In this document: piece after piece, positions 12,315-21,425 of the stretch | Layout: every line of letters starts with the position of its first letter | How positions within the stretch are numbered: position 1 is the stretch's first letter | NCBI GenBank assembly: GCA_000824825.2 | Contig: LM655192.1 | Span: forward strand, 37,946 to 101,945 | DNA: 64,000 nt | From: Mesorhizobium sp. ORS 3324 | Lineage (GTDB): Bacteria; Pseudomonadota; Alphaproteobacteria; Rhizobiales; Rhizobiaceae | Direction: 5' to 3' | The notes under the pieces: generated by a model | The model's database searches: none | What the model saw: only the letters and a program-made list of their open reading frames with translations | Told to the model about the DNA's origin: nothing | Translations under genes and position numbers: made by a program

Positions 12315-12734
12315 ATGGACGCAAATCGCAGCGGATCATGCCTGTGCGGGGCAGTGCGTTTCCGGACGAGAGGTCCATTGCGCGGCGTGGTTTATTGCCA
12401 TTGCTCGCAATGCCGCAAGCAAACCGGCCATTTCGTTGCTGCGACCTCCTCGAAAGATGCCGACATCGATATAGAAGGGGCCGACGCGCTTACCTGGTAC
12501 GGCGCTTCCGATGTTGCGAAACGCGGCTTCTGCCGCAGCTGCGGCTCCGTGCTGTTTTGGAAGCACAACGAGCTGGACACCATCTCGATCATGGCCGGTT
12601 CGTTCGACAAGCCGACCGGTCTTTCGGCCGATAGCCACATCTTCGTCGGCGACAAGGGAGATTACTACGCGATCGAAGACGGACTGCCGCAGTTCCCGAA
12701 GTCGACGCCGTCGATCAAGGTTTCGGACGAATGA
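12315..12734 (+). CDS. GFA-family zinc protein (CENP-V fold)
   Basis: 139 aa. The Mss4-like fold of the glutathione-dependent formaldehyde-activating enzyme family is shown by its zinc cysteines: CLC at 9-11, CHCSQC at 28-33 and CRSC near 73-76. Many members have no proven formaldehyde activity, so a general name is safer. The start is fixed by a strong AAGGAGGG ribosome binding site. A longer upstream frame lacks any family similarity. Confidence 0.88.
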   Translation: MDANRSGSCLCGAVRFRTRGPLRGVVYCHCSQCRKQTGHFVAATSSKDADIDIEGADALTWYGASDVAKRGFCRSCGSVLFWKHNELDTISIMAGSFDKPTGLSADSHIFVGDKGDYYAIEDGLPQFPKSTPSIKVSDE

Positions 12735-12810
12735 TTTTTGCGCCGGTTGTCTTATTCCCTTGATCCGACCGTTGCGATATCCCCTGCCTGTGACTCGGAA
12801 AGGGCTGGGC

Positions 12811-13170
12811 ATGCAGCGGCTGATCGACGCTTTCATCAATTCGGTGCGGGCCTTCCGCAAGCTGGCTGCCCACGAGGAGGCATTCCAGCAGGAACTGCTG
12901 CTGCTTGCGCTTGCCCTGCCGGCCGGCTGGTTCATTTCGGTATCATGGCGCGGCTATGCCTTGCTGATCGGTGCGGTCCTGCTGATGATCATGGTCGAGG
13001 TCATCAACACGGGCATCGAGGCAGCGTGCGACGCCATTTCCCGCGAATTTCACATCGAGATTCAGCTCGCCAAGGACTGCGGGTCGCTGGCCGTGCTGAT
13101 TTCGATCGTGATTGCCGCAGGTGTCTGGGGCATCGCCCTGATCGAACGCATCGTCGGGGCGCCGATCTGA
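12811..13170 (+). CDS. dgkA: diacylglycerol kinase DgkA
   Basis: 119 aa, the usual size. A homotrimeric inner-membrane enzyme that phosphorylates diacylglycerol, recycling it to phosphatidic acid. There are three membrane helices, with the signature EVINTGIEAACD between helices two and three carrying the catalytic glutamates. In rhizobia the diacylglycerol comes largely from osmoregulated glucan modification and membrane lipid remodelling. Confidence 0.93.
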   Translation: MQRLIDAFINSVRAFRKLAAHEEAFQQELLLLALALPAGWFISVSWRGYALLIGAVLLMIMVEVINTGIEAACDAISREFHIEIQLAKDCGSLAVLISIVIAAGVWGIALIERIVGAPI

Positions 13171-13186
13171 TCTTGCCGGCATAGGC

Positions 13187-13801
13187 TCAAGACTGGCGAT
13201 CCAACTGGTCGTCTCCCGCGTCCTTGGCACGTTCCCTTCCGGCCACGCGGTGCGCGACCAGCCACGCAAGGATGGCGACGCCGAGACCAACCGCCAGCGC
13301 GACGAGCAGGCGTTCGTGGCGAATGAGCGCCTGGCCGACCAAGTGCTCCGCGCTGAGGCCGAAGACATAGCCGAGCGTGCCGAAGAGTGCCGCCCAGACC
13401 GCCGACGAGATGGCGTTCAGGATGACGAAGCGCGGCAGCGACACTGTTGACAGCCCGGCGGCGATGCCGCCGACAAGGCGCATGCCGTAGATGTACCGGT
13501 TGGTCAGCACGTAAATGTTGGGGTGGGTGTTGAGCAGGCGGTACGCGTGCCGGAAGCCTGGCCGGTTGCGCAGCCTGACGACATAGGGATGATCGGCAAA
13601 GTTGCGGCCGAGAATGAAGAAGAACGTGTCGCCGGCAAAGGCGCCAAGAAACGCGGCCAGAAAAGCCTGCCACAGCACGAAGACCTGCTGATGCGCGAAG
13701 AAGCCGCCCAGGATGGCGGCGCTTTCGCCCTCGGCGACGCAACCCAGGAAGACCGCGATCAGGCCGTATTGCTCGATGAGGCGATGGACGACTTCGGTCA
13801 T
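13187..13801 (-). CDS. DedA-family membrane protein
   Basis: 204 aa with four or more membrane segments. DedA/SNARE-associated proteins include undecaprenyl-phosphate flippases and proton-dependent transporters. The N-terminal GCVAEGESAAILGGFFA carries the characteristic acidic residue, and the re-entrant FAGDTFFFILGRNFA and conserved arginines are present. Its start overlaps the stop of the DUF1003 gene by 4 bp, so the two form an operon with DUF1003 first. Confidence 0.88.
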   Translation of the reverse strand: MTEVVHRLIEQYGLIAVFLGCVAEGESAAILGGFFAHQQVFVLWQAFLAAFLGAFAGDTFFFILGRNFADHPYVVRLRNRPGFRHAYRLLNTHPNIYVLTNRYIYGMRLVGGIAAGLSTVSLPRFVILNAISSAVWAALFGTLGYVFGLSAEHLVGQALIRHERLLVALAVGLGVAILAWLVAHRVAGRERAKDAGDDQLDRQS

Positions 13802-14361
13802 TGCGGTGACGGGCGAGCCGCGAGCTTCTCGTCGATCCGCCTGATCTGCTCGGCCATGCGCAGGATCTCGTCGCGCATGCCGATGATCTCGCTGTGGCGC
13901 AGCTCGTCGAGCTTCTCATGCAGGGCCATGATCTCGATCTCCGCCTTCAGGTTGACCTCGTAGTCGTGGGCGGCGTCGATGCGGTCGCGCTCGGTCTGGC
14001 GGTTCTGCGACATCATGATCACCGGCGCCTGCAGGGCGGCCACCATGGAGAGCACCAGATTGAGGAATATGAAGGGATAGGGGTCGAAGGCGTCGCGCGA
14101 GAGCAGCCAGACATTGCCGAAGGTCCAAAAGATAAGGAATGCGATGAAGCCAAGGATGAAGGACCACGAGCCGCCGATCCTTGCGATAGTGTCAGCGATA
14201 CGGTCGCCATAGGTCTGATGGAAGGCGACGGCCTTGTTGGTGTCGCGCGTAACGGTGGTGCGGTCGAGCGCACTTTGCAGGACGCGGCTCTCCAGGGCAG
14301 AGAGGCCTTCGGGTTTCCGCTTCAGCCAGCGATTTGCCAGATCGTCGATCGTCTTGCTCAT
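13798..14361 (-). CDS. DUF1003 family membrane protein
   Basis: 187 aa from ATG 14361, chosen because GGAGGC lies at the right distance; a longer frame begins inside repeat copy A2. Two membrane helices (about 75-95 and 105-128) include the family pattern SWSFILGF and PFIFLNLVLS, followed by a long C-terminal coiled coil (about 145-180). The function of the family is unknown. First gene of an operon with DedA. Confidence 0.88.
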   Translation of the reverse strand: MSKTIDDLANRWLKRKPEGLSALESRVLQSALDRTTVTRDTNKAVAFHQTYGDRIADTIARIGGSWSFILGFIAFLIFWTFGNVWLLSRDAFDPYPFIFLNLVLSMVAALQAPVIMMSQNRQTERDRIDAAHDYEVNLKAEIEIMALHEKLDELRHSEIIGMRDEILRMAEQIRRIDEKLAARPSPQ

Positions 14362-14390
14362 GATGCCTCCATCATCAGTCGGGCCTGCAT

Positions 14391-14447
14391 TTTTGTTTCC
14401 ACGCAATTCCCGACGGAAACCGCAATGCACTCTTCCAGGAATTGCTT
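14391..14447. repeat. dispersed palindromic repeat, family A copy 2
   Basis: GCAATTCC at 14403-14410 and GGAATTGC at 14438-14445, spacing 27. It is the most diverged copy in its centre, and sits between the divergent DUF1003 and DNA glycosylase genes. Confidence 0.8.
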
Positions 14448-14511
14448 ATAGAGGTAGAGGCTACCGGCTCTGACGGGAAGTGATAGATTGCCTGAACAAT
14501 CGAGGGCGGAG

Positions 14512-15231
14512 ATGGCCGATTTCCAGAAAATCCGTGCCCGGGCGGCAAAGCGCAAGGGTGGTGAAGAGGCGCTGGCGTCGCTGCTCGGGCCGATGCCCGA
14601 CAATGCGGCTGTAGCGAAAATCCCCGATGATCGCATCCTCTCCACCATGGCCGAGCGCATCTTTGCCGCCGGCTTCGTCTGGCGCGTCATCGAGCAGAAG
14701 TGGCCGGGCTTCGAGGAGGCCTTCCTTGGCTTCGAGCCGAAGCGGCTCCTGTTCCAGCCGGACGATTTCTGGCACGAGCTGGCATCCGACAAGCGCATCG
14801 TGCGCAACCCGCAGAAGATCAAATCCGTGCGCGACAATGCCGCCTTCGTCGATCAGGTCTCGAAGGAGCATGGCGGCTTCGGCAAGTTCCTCGCCGAATG
14901 GCCGGCAGACGATCAGGTCGGGCTGACTGCTTATCTCGCCAAGCACGGCAGCCGGCTGGGCGGCAACACCGGCCAGTATTTTCTGCGCTGGCTGGAGTGG
15001 GACACCTTCATCGTCTCGACCGACATGGCGGCTGCGCTGCGCGACGCCGGCCTCGACATCGCCGAGAGCCCGACCTCGAAGCGGGACCTCGACAAGATCC
15101 AGGCGCAGATCAACCGATGGGCGGCTGAAACCGGGCTGCCGCGCCGGCACATCTCGCGCATCCTGGCGATGTCGATCGGCGAGAACCATTCGCCGGAAAC
15201 GCTGCGCGAATATATGGGCGAGCAGGTCTGA
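14512..15231 (+). CDS. DNA-3-methyladenine glycosylase I-like protein
   Basis: 239 aa. It resembles the Tag/HhH-GPD-related family that excises alkylated adenine (FVWRVIEQKWPGFEEAF; DFWHELASDKRIVRNPQKI). The order of helices matches Tag, but the classic zinc-snap Cys/His pair of E. coli Tag is not evident, so substrate range is uncertain. The start at ATG 14512 follows a GAGGGCGGAG ribosome binding region. Confidence 0.78.
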   Translation: MADFQKIRARAAKRKGGEEALASLLGPMPDNAAVAKIPDDRILSTMAERIFAAGFVWRVIEQKWPGFEEAFLGFEPKRLLFQPDDFWHELASDKRIVRNPQKIKSVRDNAAFVDQVSKEHGGFGKFLAEWPADDQVGLTAYLAKHGSRLGGNTGQYFLRWLEWDTFIVSTDMAAALRDAGLDIAESPTSKRDLDKIQAQINRWAAETGLPRRHISRILAMSIGENHSPETLREYMGEQV

Positions 15232-15336
15232 CCGCCTGCGGCTGCCGGCCGGAACCATTGCATTCACCGATCAGGTCCGGGGTGGCACAACCAATCATCA
15301 TTGCCCGGCGAATTCGGCCACGCTAAACCCGCAGGC

Positions 15337-17016
15337 ATGACCCAGATCGCTCCCGACATCCTGCGCATCGCCGTCGCCCAGCTCAATCCGACCGTCGGCG
15401 ATGTCGCCGGCAATCTTGCCAAGGCGCGCGAGGCGAGGGCGGATGCGGCCCGCCAAGGCGCCCACCTCGTGCTCTACACGGAACTCTTCCTTGCCGGTTA
15501 TCCGCCGGAAGACCTGGTGCTGAAGCCGGCGTTCCTGAAAGCTTGCGAAAAGGCGGCGGAGGATTTCGCCAAGGACACCGCCGACGGCGGCCCCGGCTTC
15601 ATCATCGGCACGCCGCTGAAGCGCAAGACGGGAACGCATAATTCGATCGTCTTTGCCGATGGCGGCAAGATCATCGCCGAGCGCTACAAGCTCGACCTGC
15701 CGAACTATGGCGAGTTCGACGAGAAGCGCGTCTTCCAGGCCGGACCCGAACTGCAGGGGCCGGTGAATTTTCGCGGCGTGCGGCTCGGCATTCCGATCTG
15801 CGAGGACATCTGGGGCGACATAGCCGTCTGCGAGACGCTGGCCGAAAGCGGTGCCGAGATCCTCCTGGTGCCGAACGGTTCGCCCTATTATCGCGCCAAG
15901 GTCGATGTCCGCCACCAGGTGGTCATCAGGCAGGTGATCGAATGCGGCTTGCCGATGATCTACGCCAACCAGCTCGGCGGCCAGGACGAGCTGATCTTCG
16001 ACGGCGCGTCCTTCGCCATCGGCGCCGACAAGACGCTTGCCTTCCAGATGAGCCAGTTCGAGGAAGCGGTCGCCGTGACCACGTGGAAGCGAAAAGGCGA
16101 CCATTGGGTATGCTCGGAAGGGCCGATGTCGAAGGTTCCGGAGCGGGAAGAGGCCGATTACCGGGCCTGCATGCTCGGCCTGCGCGACTACGTCAACAAG
16201 AATGGCTTCAGGAACGTGGTGCTCGGCCTCTCCGGCGGCATCGACTCCGCGATCTGCGCCGCGCTTGCCGTCGACGCGCTCGGCGAGGAGCGGCTGCGCA
16301 CCGTCATGATGCCCTATCGCTATACCTCGAAGGACTCGCTGAAGGATGCCGAGGACTGCGCCCGAGCGCTCGGCTGCCGCTACGATATCGTGCCGATCTC
16401 GGAGCCCGTCGAAGGCTTCAAGCATGCGCTCACCCAGCTTTTCGAAGGCACGGAAGAGGGCATCACCGAGGAAAACCTGCAGAGCCGCGCGCGCGGCACG
16501 ATCCTGATGGCGATCTCGAACAAGTTCGGCTCGATGGTCGTCACCACCGGCAACAAGAGCGAGATGTCGGTCGGCTACGCCACGCTTTATGGCGACATGA
16601 ACGGCGGCTTCAACCCGATCAAGGACCTCTACAAGATGCAGGTCTATGCGCTGGCACGCTGGCGCAACGAGCACGTGCCGCCGGGCGCGCTGGGCCCGTC
16701 GGGCGAGGTGATCCCGAAGAACATCATCGACAAGGCGCCGTCGGCGGAATTGCGGGAAAACCAGACTGACCAGGATTCGCTGCCGCCCTATCCGGTGCTT
16801 GACGACATTCTCGAGTGCCTGGTCGAGAACGAGATGAGCGTCGACGACATCGTCGCGCGCGGCCATGACCGGGCGACGGTGACCCGTGTCGAGCATCTGC
16901 TCTACATCGCCGAGTACAAGCGCCGGCAGGCAGCGCCCGGCGTGAAGATCACCAAGAAGAACTTCGGCCGCGACCGCCGCTACCCGATCACCAACCGGTT
17001 CAGGGACCGCGGCTAG
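15337..17016 (+). CDS. nadE: glutamine-dependent NAD+ synthase
   Basis: 559 aa. Last step of NAD biosynthesis: amidation of nicotinate adenine dinucleotide with ammonia drawn from glutamine. The N-terminal nitrilase-type glutaminase has the triad Glu49, Lys118 and Cys155 (GIPICEDIWG). The C-terminal synthetase carries the PP-loop SGGIDS at 299-304 and the GNKSE motif. ATG 15337 is preferred over an upstream in-frame codon at 15301 because the conserved beta-strand starts right after it. Confidence 0.96.
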   Translation: MTQIAPDILRIAVAQLNPTVGDVAGNLAKAREARADAARQGAHLVLYTELFLAGYPPEDLVLKPAFLKACEKAAEDFAKDTADGGPGFIIGTPLKRKTGTHNSIVFADGGKIIAERYKLDLPNYGEFDEKRVFQAGPELQGPVNFRGVRLGIPICEDIWGDIAVCETLAESGAEILLVPNGSPYYRAKVDVRHQVVIRQVIECGLPMIYANQLGGQDELIFDGASFAIGADKTLAFQMSQFEEAVAVTTWKRKGDHWVCSEGPMSKVPEREEADYRACMLGLRDYVNKNGFRNVVLGLSGGIDSAICAALAVDALGEERLRTVMMPYRYTSKDSLKDAEDCARALGCRYDIVPISEPVEGFKHALTQLFEGTEEGITEENLQSRARGTILMAISNKFGSMVVTTGNKSEMSVGYATLYGDMNGGFNPIKDLYKMQVYALARWRNEHVPPGALGPSGEVIPKNIIDKAPSAELRENQTDQDSLPPYPVLDDILECLVENEMSVDDIVARGHDRATVTRVEHLLYIAEYKRRQAAPGVKITKKNFGRDRRYPITNRFRDRG

Positions 17017-17042
17017 CGAACCGCCAGCATATCGGCTTAGCC

Positions 17043-17456
17043 ATGCCTGACGTTGAAATCAGCTTCGACCTGTCGCGGGTCGACTTCCGGGCGACTTCGG
17101 ACCAGTTGATGGCAAGCTATTGGGGTAGCGCGCGCAACGACGAGATGCATCGTCGGGCCTTCGCCCACTCGCTTTGCGTCGGCGCCTATATCGACAGCAA
17201 GCAGGTTGGCTTTGCCCGAGCGATCACCGACTACACGGTCTTTGCTTATCTGGCCGACGTCATCATCTGGCCGGAGCATCGCGGGCGGGGCATCGGCAGG
17301 CGGCTGGTACAAGCGCTCATCGACCATCCCGAAGTGAGGACCGTATCGCACTGGAGCCTCTCGACCAACGACGCCCACAGCCTTTACGAGAAGCTCGGCT
17401 TCAGGACCTCGACGGACGGACGCTACATGCGGCTGGAGCGGGTACCTGCTGCTTGA
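17043..17456 (+). CDS. GNAT-family N-acetyltransferase
   Basis: 137 aa. Acetyl-CoA binding motif A is clear (WPEHRGRGIGRRLVQALI, about residues 78-96), followed by the motif B segment LSTNDAHSLYEKLGF. Short single-domain GNATs of this type acetylate small amines or amino acids; the substrate cannot be read from sequence. It starts 27 bp after nadE and may be co-transcribed. Confidence 0.88.
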   Translation: MPDVEISFDLSRVDFRATSDQLMASYWGSARNDEMHRRAFAHSLCVGAYIDSKQVGFARAITDYTVFAYLADVIIWPEHRGRGIGRRLVQALIDHPEVRTVSHWSLSTNDAHSLYEKLGFRTSTDGRYMRLERVPAA

Positions 17457-17536
17457 ATGCCAGGACGCCACAACCCGCCGTTGTTGCAAAATGGTACCAG
17501 TGCTTGGACCAGACGCCGTTTTGGCGGCGACCTGTC

Positions 17537-17565
17537 TTGGCGGGGCGCTGAGGCGTCTCTATAAG
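17537..17565 (+). promoter_or_regulatory. putative sigma-70 promoter of the ABC exporter
   Basis: TTGGCG (17537-17542), a 17-bp spacer and TATAAG (17560-17565) make a good housekeeping promoter. Transcription would begin near 17572, leaving a leader of about 260 nt before the ABC gene at 17831. Confidence 0.6.
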
Positions 17566-17571
17566 AGCCCT

Positions 17572-17830
17572 TCCGCGATTCCCTCCTGGGAGGACCGTAT
17601 GGCAGGATTTGACATCGTTATGCAAGGCCGCGAAGCCTAGGTCTGTACTGGCCGTCCGAAGTTCCTTCGGAAAGCCGGTCGCAGAACACGCGTTTTCCGC
17701 TGCCGGTCGCCGCCTCTTGGCGAGCGCCCAGCCATGCCGAACCTCCGCATTCCCAGGTGCCCACGGCGCCGGCGCGGGTTTTCCAATTTGACTTTACCGG
17801 GACCGGGCCTGTCTGCGCCCGGGTGACATT
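17572..17830 (+). promoter_or_regulatory. long structured 5' leader of the ABC exporter
   Basis: Within this leader are a 13-codon reading frame (17599-17640), whose ribosome binding site can fold into CCTC-CTGG-GAGG (17582-17593); a 7-bp hairpin with a 3-base loop (17655-17671, arms TCCGAAG and CTTCGGA); and a hairpin CCGGGC/GCCCGG (17803-17822) that overlaps the likely ribosome binding site of the transporter gene. The layout resembles a translational attenuator; no described riboswitch class is recognised. Confidence 0.5.
17599..17640 (+). CDS. 13-codon upstream ORF, candidate leader peptide
   Basis: ATG to TAG encodes MAGFDIVMQGREA. It is preceded by GGGAGGA at ideal spacing, a better ribosome binding site than that of the transporter itself. 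Its position between a good promoter and an exporter gene suggests regulation by ribosome stalling or coupling. No similarity to known leader peptides is recognised. Confidence 0.45.
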   Translation: MAGFDIVMQGREA

Positions 17831-19636
17831 ATGGCTCGTTTCAAGATCGATCTGCGCGCGAGCGCCTTCCGCAGCGTGCTCGGCTTCACGTTCAGTCACT
17901 GGCGCCGCCAGCCCTGGCGACTGTCGCTTATCATGGGGGCGTTCCTGCTCTCAACGCTCGCCGACGTGCTGACGCCGCTCTATTCCGGCCGGCTGGTCGA
18001 CGCGGTCGCCAGCAGCGCCGGCGCCGACGAGGTCGCTTGGCACGCGGCAATGGCGGCATTCTCCACCCTGATGGCGCTGGCGTTGGCCGGTGTCGTGCTG
18101 CGCAATGCAGCCTTCATGGGCATCGTCGAGCTGACGCTCAAGATGATGTCGGATATCGCCGCCGACGCCTTCCACCGGGTGCAGCGTTTCTCGACGGACT
18201 GGCACGCCAACAGCTTTGCCGGATCGACCGTGCGCAAGATCACGCGCGGCATGTGGGCGCTCGACCTGCTCAACGACACGATCCTGATCGCGCTGCTGCC
18301 GTCGCTCGTCATGCTGGTCGGCTCGACGCTGCTGCTCGGCTGGTTCTGGCCGATGATGGGATTGGTGGTCGCCGGCGGCTCGGTGCTGTTCATCACCGTC
18401 ACCGCCATGCTGTCGCTCGGCTATGTCGCGCCGGCGGCGCGGCTTGCCAATAGCTGGGACACGCGCCTCGGCGGCGCGCTGGCCGACGCGGTGAGCTGCA
18501 ACGCGGTGGTCAAAGGTTTTGGCGCCGAAGTCCGCGAAGAGGCGCGGCTTGCCCGCATCGTCGCCAAATGGCGCCTGCGTACCGGCCGCACCTGGGTGCG
18601 CGGCACGGCCAACGGCACCACGCAAGGCACCATGCTGATGCTGCTGAGAGCCGCCGTCATCGGTCTCGCCCTCATGCTGTGGTCATGGGGTCAGGCGAGC
18701 GCCGGCGATGTCGCCTTCGTGCTCACGTCGTTCTTCGTCCTGCAAGGCTATCTGCGCGACATCGGCACGCATATCCGCAACCTGCAGCGCTCGATCAACG
18801 ACATGGAGGAACTGGTCGACTTCCAGTCCGAACCGCTCGGCATCGAGGACCTCACTGGTGCCGCGCCGATCCGCATCACGAAAGGCCGCATCGCCTTCGA
18901 CAGGGTGACGTTCCACTACGGCAACCACCGGCTGCCGCTCTATCGCGACTTCTCGGCCGAGATCGCCGCGGGCGAACGCATCGGACTGGTCGGGCATTCG
19001 GGATCGGGCAAGACGACCTTCGTCAAGCTGATCCAGCGCCTCTATGACGTGAATGGGGGCAGGATCCTGATCGACGGCCAGGACATCTCGCAGGTGGCGC
19101 AGGCATCGCTGCGCAGCCAGATCGCCATTGTGCAGCAGGAGCCGATCCTGTTCCACCGGTCATTGGCCGAGAATATCGCCTATGCCAGGCCGGGCGCCAC
19201 GCAGGCCGAGATCGAGCACGCGGCGAAGCTCGCCAGCGCGCACGACTTCATCGTCAATCTGCCCAAGGGCTACGGGACCTTGGTCGGCGAGCGCGGCGTG
19301 AAGCTGTCGGGCGGCGAGCGCCAGCGCGTGGCGATCGCGCGCGCCTTCCTGGCCGATGCGCGCATCCTGATCCTCGACGAGGCGACATCGAGCCTCGATT
19401 CGGAATCGGAGGTGCTCATCCAGAAGGCGATGGAGCGGCTGATGGTCGGGCGCACGACCTTGGTCATCGCGCACCGGCTCTCGACCGTGCGGGCGCTCGA
19501 CAGGCTGCTGGTCTTCGACCGCGGCCGCGTCATCGAGGAGGGTTCGCATGACGAGCTGATCCGGCTGAACGGCGGCGTCTACAGGCGGCTGTTCGAGCGG
19601 CAGGCGCTCGAGCTGACCAAGGGACTCGCCATGTAA
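17831..19636 (+). CDS. ABC transporter, fused permease and ATPase (exporter type)
   Basis: 601 aa half-transporter that should work as a homodimer. A six-helix exporter domain (about 30-320) precedes a nucleotide-binding domain with Walker A GHSGSGKTT near residue 386, signature LSGGERQRVAIARA and Walker B ILILDEATSSLD. It belongs to the MsbA/lipid and multidrug exporter group; substrate unknown. It is preceded by the leader described separately, unusual for a housekeeping exporter. Confidence 0.93.
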   Translation: MARFKIDLRASAFRSVLGFTFSHWRRQPWRLSLIMGAFLLSTLADVLTPLYSGRLVDAVASSAGADEVAWHAAMAAFSTLMALALAGVVLRNAAFMGIVELTLKMMSDIAADAFHRVQRFSTDWHANSFAGSTVRKITRGMWALDLLNDTILIALLPSLVMLVGSTLLLGWFWPMMGLVVAGGSVLFITVTAMLSLGYVAPAARLANSWDTRLGGALADAVSCNAVVKGFGAEVREEARLARIVAKWRLRTGRTWVRGTANGTTQGTMLMLLRAAVIGLALMLWSWGQASAGDVAFVLTSFFVLQGYLRDIGTHIRNLQRSINDMEELVDFQSEPLGIEDLTGAAPIRITKGRIAFDRVTFHYGNHRLPLYRDFSAEIAAGERIGLVGHSGSGKTTFVKLIQRLYDVNGGRILIDGQDISQVAQASLRSQIAIVQQEPILFHRSLAENIAYARPGATQAEIEHAAKLASAHDFIVNLPKGYGTLVGERGVKLSGGERQRVAIARAFLADARILILDEATSSLDSESEVLIQKAMERLMVGRTTLVIAHRLSTVRALDRLLVFDRGRVIEEGSHDELIRLNGGVYRRLFERQALELTKGLAM

Positions 19637-19645
19637 GAAAGGGAA

Positions 19646-19669
19646 GGCATCCGGCCGCGGCCGGACGCC
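19646..19669. terminator. hairpin between convergent ABC and PilZ genes
   Basis: GGC-AT-CCGGCC / GGCCGG-AC-GCC folds into a strong stem with a 2-bp internal mismatch. It has no long T run, so termination strength is uncertain, but it is well placed to serve both genes. Confidence 0.4.
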
Positions 19670-19691
19670 TTGCTGGCCTGCAAGCGGATCG

Positions 19692-20003
19692 TCAGCCGTA
19701 ATGCAGCTTGGGCTTGGGCTCGGTGCCCGTGAACCTGACGCCGACGCGATCGTTGCGGCGCCAGCGGACTTCCGCCCGATAAGCCACACCGTCGACCGGC
19801 ACATAGAGGAGGAAACGATCGGGAACGCGCGCGTCCGGCGCGACTTTCAGTTCGGCGCCGCCGGGATTCTGATTGCGCAAGGTGCAACTGACCTCGGAAT
19901 TCTGAATACTGGTGATGATCGTCCCGCCCTTGAGCACGCGTTGGCGGTGCTCTCGCGTGTCTTCACCGGAATTTTCTTCAAGTGGTTGCGTGGGGTTCGT
20001 CAT
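19692..20003 (-). CDS. PilZ-domain-like protein
   Basis: 103 aa, a single small beta-barrel domain. PilZ domains bind cyclic di-GMP through RxxxR and (D/N)xSxxG motifs. Here the arginine-rich REHRQR segment lacks the exact RxxxR spacing and the second motif reads NQNPGG, so ligand binding is doubtful. The closing strand VGVRFTG is typical of the fold. Fold confident, c-di-GMP binding not. Confidence 0.72.
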   Translation of the reverse strand: MTNPTQPLEENSGEDTREHRQRVLKGGTIITSIQNSEVSCTLRNQNPGGAELKVAPDARVPDRFLLYVPVDGVAYRAEVRWRRNDRVGVRFTGTEPKPKLHYG

Positions 20004-20116
20004 CGATCGACGCCGTTAGCCGAATCTGCACTCTAGCAGCAAACAAAGCACCGATACCCACGCGCCGCAACGCGCGGCGCGCTCGTCAAGCGCATATACC
20101 TTTATAGATCGATGAC

Positions 20117-20605
20117 TCAGGCGAATCTATGCGGGTCGGCGCAGAAATAGGCGATGATCTGGCAAAGATCGGGCTCGTTGACCATGCGAACGGCCTCGGC
20201 GGAGCCGACCCACTTGCGGGTACGGGCGCGCTTCTCCTTCCAGTGATCGGCGACGCGATCGACCTTGAGCGGGAAGACCAGCACCTCGCAAGGCACCTCC
20301 TCACCGGATGCCAGGACCTTGGCGTAGAAGTAGCGGCCGGCCTCGAGATGCGAGACGGGGCCGCGCAAGCCCGCCTCTTCGCCCGCTTCGCGGGCGGCGG
20401 CTTCGCAAAGCGGCTCCCTTGCCTCCGGCCAGCCCTTGGGCAGGACCCAGCGCCCGGTGTCGCGGCTGGTGATCAGCATGATCTCGACACCGCTGTCACC
20501 TTCGCGCCAGGGCAAAGCGGCAACCTGCAGGCGAAAAGGCGCGGTGCCGAAGAGCCGTCGGACTCTGTCGGCCATCTGGTTGTGCGTCGTCGGCCTCGTC
20601 AACAT
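20117..20605 (-). CDS. Nudix hydrolase (diphosphoinositol-phosphatase-like)
   Basis: 162 aa. A perfect Nudix box spans residues 58-80 (G-x5-E-x7-REAGEEAGL). The preceding RWVLPKGWP and the KKW/RKWV segment after the box resemble the DIPP-type family. The substrate, a nucleoside diphosphate derivative or inositol pyrophosphate, is unproven. An alternative start lies at 20575. Confidence 0.88.
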   Translation of the reverse strand: MLTRPTTHNQMADRVRRLFGTAPFRLQVAALPWREGDSGVEIMLITSRDTGRWVLPKGWPEAREPLCEAAAREAGEEAGLRGPVSHLEAGRYFYAKVLASGEEVPCEVLVFPLKVDRVADHWKEKRARTRKWVGSAEAVRMVNEPDLCQIIAYFCADPHRFA

Positions 20606-20810
20606 TGCAGAAGCTTGCCCAAGCCCTCAGAATCGTTTGCCGCCTTACGAATCCTACGGCGAATTATGGGCTTTAAAAGTAAAAAACTTCACTCGATCGG
20701 GAAATTTCACCAGAAAAAGTCAATGCCGCGAGGTAGTTGTGCTCACCGCGCGCGATTCCGGGGCATGACTGTGCCTTCAAGGCCGGATTATTGGAAAATA
20801 TGCCGCCCGC

Positions 20811-21311
20811 TCAGCCGGCGTGATCGTCAGCGATCGGCTTCTGGTAGGTGAAGCCCATATCCCACGGGAAATAGATCCAGGTATCCTGGCTGACCTCGGT
20901 GACGAATGTATCGACCAGCGGTCGGCCCTTCGGCTTGGCATAGACCGTCGCGAAATGCGCCTTCGGCATCATGGCGCGCACGATGCCCGCCGTCTTGCCG
21001 GTGTCGGTGAGGTCATCGATGATCAGGACTCCGGCGCCGTCCTCGGCAAGAAGCGAGGGGGAGATCTCCTTCAGCACCTGCAACTGACCCTGGCTCGTGT
21101 AGTCGTGATAGGAGGCGACGCAGACCGTCTCGATAACGCGGATACCAAGCTCGCGTGCGATGATGGCTGCCGGCACGAGGCCGCCGCGTGTGATACAGAC
21201 GATCGCTTTCCACTGACCCTTGTTGGCGCCGGAGAGCCGCCAGGAAAGCGCGCGGGCATCGCGGTGGAACTGGTCCCAGGAGACTGGGAAGGCTTTTTCG
21301 GGAAGGGACAT
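20811..21311 (-). CDS. gpt: xanthine-guanine phosphoribosyltransferase
   Basis: 166 aa. Purine salvage: transfers phosphoribose from PRPP to guanine, xanthine or hypoxanthine. The PRPP-binding signature [14 protein letters not shown] and the N-terminal [17 protein letters not shown] are clear, and length matches E. coli Gpt. I start at ATG 21311; the open frame continues upstream through unrelated sequence and repeat copy B1. Confidence 0.94.
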   Translation of the reverse strand: MSLPEKAFPVSWDQFHRDARALSWRLSGANKGQWKAIVCITRGGLVPAAIIARELGIRVIETVCVASYHDYTSQGQLQVLKEISPSLLAEDGAGVLIIDDLTDTGKTAGIVRAMMPKAHFATVYAKPKGRPLVDTFVTEVSQDTWIYFPWDMGFTYQKPIADDHAG

Positions 21312-21425
21312 GGTACGCGCACTCCGCAGGCGCGCCGCAGCGCGCAAAATACGATGGAATGCAGGCGGAATTAGCCGGAAAGCGCCAGCCTTGGCAAGGT
21401 GGCAACTGGCGATGGCTGTGGACTT

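Noticed and set aside
20640-20760. AT-richer stretch with a possible 24-codon basic peptide
   Set aside because: The frame has no stop of its own before running into the gpt antisense and lacks a ribosome binding site.
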